A stretch of DNA of 64,000 nt from CALLCD01 sp039196965 (GTDB taxonomy: Bacteria > Pseudomonadota > Alphaproteobacteria > Caulobacterales > Hyphomonadaceae), in contig JBCCUK010000005.1 in NCBI GenBank assembly GCA_039196965.1, positions 81,772 to 145,771 on the forward strand. The letters run 5' to 3'. Under the pieces are notes generated by a model. The model was not told the origin of the DNA and did not search any database. It worked only from the letters and a program-made list of their open reading frames with translations. Made by a program: the position numbers and the translations under genes. Of this stretch, positions 63,039-64,000 are shown piece by piece (position 1 is the stretch's first letter; every line of letters starts with the position of its first letter).

Positions 63039-63770
63039 ATGGCAGCGAACCAGAATGCGCCCCACGACCCGAATACTGAACACCATGTTCAGAAGCCAAG
63101 CCTTTGGCAGTGGTTACGCGCACGTTTCTTCGCCGGAATCGTCATTGCAGCACCGATCGCGATCACGTTTGCGGTCACGGCCGGTCTGATTTCGTGGATC
63201 GACGCCCGGGTAAAACCGCTCATTCCGCCTGCCTGGAACCCTGAAAGCTATGTTCAGGTCGGCATTCCGGGGCTCGGTGTGCTGGTAGCTGTTGTCCTCC
63301 TGACGCTGATCGGCGCCGTCGGTGCCAATCTGATTGGCCGCGCCATGATCAAGGCCGGGGATCGCTTCCTCGATAATGTGCCGTTCGTCAGCAACGTTTA
63401 TTCCTTATTCAAACAGCTGTTTGAGACGATTGCCTCCAGCCAGCAGCAATCCTTCCGGGACATGGTGCTGGTCGAGTATCCGAAGCGCGGCACATGGTGC
63501 ATCGGCTTTGTCACCGCCTCGGTTAAAGGCGAGGTGAAGGAAAAGCTCGGTGAAGGGATGATTGGCGTGTTTGTTCCGACGACCCCGAACCCCACATCCG
63601 GTTTCTACATGTTCGTGCCGAAGGATGAGGTGATCGACCTCGATATGACCGTCGAAGAGGGGGCGAAGATGATCGTCTCCGTCGGCATGGTCGTGCCGGA
63701 GCACGTGACGGACAAGCAGCTGGAAGCGGCGCTCGCGAAGATTCCGCCGCCGGAAGCAAAGGCCAGCTAA
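63039..63770 (+). CDS. DUF502 membrane protein
   Basis: The 243-residue product has two long membrane helices (FFAGIVIAAPIAITFAVTAGLISWI and GIPGLGVLVAVVLLTLIGAVGANLIG) and the DUF502 pattern FVPTTPNPTSGFYMFVPKDEVIDLDMTVEEGAKMIVSVG. The family is conserved in Proteobacteria and plants (COV), with no agreed function. The ATG follows a weak ribosome site; the phosphotransferase gene diverges from it. Confidence 0.88.
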   Translation: MAANQNAPHDPNTEHHVQKPSLWQWLRARFFAGIVIAAPIAITFAVTAGLISWIDARVKPLIPPAWNPESYVQVGIPGLGVLVAVVLLTLIGAVGANLIGRAMIKAGDRFLDNVPFVSNVYSLFKQLFETIASSQQQSFRDMVLVEYPKRGTWCIGFVTASVKGEVKEKLGEGMIGVFVPTTPNPTSGFYMFVPKDEVIDLDMTVEEGAKMIVSVGMVVPEHVTDKQLEAALAKIPPPEAKAS

Positions 63771-63806
63771 GGTCGCTTTTCAGCTCGTTGCAGAAGCACC
63801 CAGATT

Positions 63807-63914
63807 TGTCATCCCGGCCAAGGCACGCAAGTGCCGCAGAGCCGGCACCCAGTAATTGAATTGTGGTTCCGTAATTCTCTGGGTCCCGGATCGCCTGCGG
63901 CGTCCGGGATGACA
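63807..63914. repeat. Palindromic intergenic element
   Basis: The 108-bp element begins TGTCATCCCGG and ends with the exact complement CCGGGATGACA, with further inner symmetry (CCGGC...GCCGG-like and TCTGGGTCCCGG...). Sequences of this type are dispersed repeats in many alphaproteobacterial genomes. It lies between the convergent DUF502 gene and the gene at the window edge and may also act as a bidirectional terminator. Confidence 0.72.
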
Positions 63915-63945
63915 GTTAAAAAAGAATGGGATGATAAGGAAGCCG

Positions 63946-64000
63946 CCTCACGCACTATCCCCCATCAGCGCGCGGCTGAGCTGGTTGCGCGCGGGCTCCG
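63946..64000 (-). CDS. C-terminal fragment of an unidentified gene / copy B of a near-duplicate
   Basis: On the minus strand the window ends with an open frame reading EPARNQLSRALMGDSA followed by TGA at 63950-63948. Only 16 residues are visible, too few to name the protein. The same DNA occurs, with one frame-breaking base, at 56406-56461. Confidence 0.35.

Noticed and set aside
1..64000. Further TGT-N12-ACA matches outside the photosynthesis cluster
   Set aside because: The six fixed bases are expected about 16 times by chance in 64 kb, so only sites in promoter regions of cluster genes were kept.
1..64000. tRNA, rRNA and riboswitch genes
   Set aside because: No cloverleaf, rRNA segment or known riboswitch core was recognised by eye; a covariance-model scan would be needed to exclude small RNAs.

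Overview
The window comes from an alphaproteobacterium able to make bacteriochlorophyll a and acyclic carotenoids, most likely a marine aerobic anoxygenic phototroph. The evidence is a photosynthesis gene cluster in positions 1-16700 (bchC, crtF, crtE, crtC, crtD, crtI, crtB, bchO, bchD, bchI, idi) with TGT-N12-ACA palindromes of the PpsR/CrtJ type at its promoters. Housekeeping genes of alphaproteobacterial type follow: mtaB-ftsY, class I lysyl-tRNA synthetase, Bfr/Bfd, DUF502 and DUF6285 proteins. I cannot fix the genus.

Region 1 (1-16.7 kb): photosynthesis cluster. bchC runs off the left edge and is followed upstream by crtF and crtE on the same strand, the start of the classical crtEF-bchCXYZ-puf superoperon. 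crtC diverges from crtE and converges with crtD; crtD and crtI are co-oriented. An ATP-grasp protein, a cytochrome P450 and a DUF2306 membrane protein lie between crtI and crtB. No crtA is present. idi, a membrane-tethered pseudoazurin and bchI-bchD-bchO form a co-oriented block. Five perfect palindromes lie at bchC, crtE/crtC, crtI/ATP-grasp, crtB and idi; two of these five have an imperfect partner exactly 21 bp away.

Region 2 (16.8-43.4 kb): ordinary chromosome. It holds a membrane serine hydrolase, tandem TraB/GumN proteins, a PLP trans-sulfuration enzyme, an ABC ATPase, DUF3137, mtaB-ftsY-AhpD-like, murI, a PstS-like lipoprotein, a glycosyltransferase, and a short nrdA with NrdR boxes. 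It also holds a pseudouridine synthase, a Tat-exported vanadium haloperoxidase, mutM, a peroxiredoxin, a nitroreductase, a flavodoxin-fold reductase and a DUF4105 protein.

Region 3 (43.4-56.5 kb): accessory island. It contains a decayed IS110-family transposase, an FAD oxidoreductase abutting the 3' remnant of a penicillin acylase gene with an in-frame stop, a GFA protein and a small lipoprotein. It ends in a polymorphic-toxin locus: a 1617-residue secreted Rhs/YD-repeat protein whose tip has the His...Cys order of a permuted NlpC/P60-like domain, a small membrane protein, two orphan rhs tip cassettes without start codons (each followed by a small membrane protein), and a fourth rhs scrap. 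The duplicated core DNA is nearly identical between the expressed gene and the orphans, the arrangement expected for tip switching by recombination.

Region 4 (56.5-64 kb): core genes again. These are bfr/bfd, class I lysK, a membrane-anchored haloalkane dehalogenase, DUF2147, DUF3089, DUF6285, a phosphotransferase and DUF502. The window closes with a dispersed palindromic repeat and a sequence nearly duplicated at 56406-56461.
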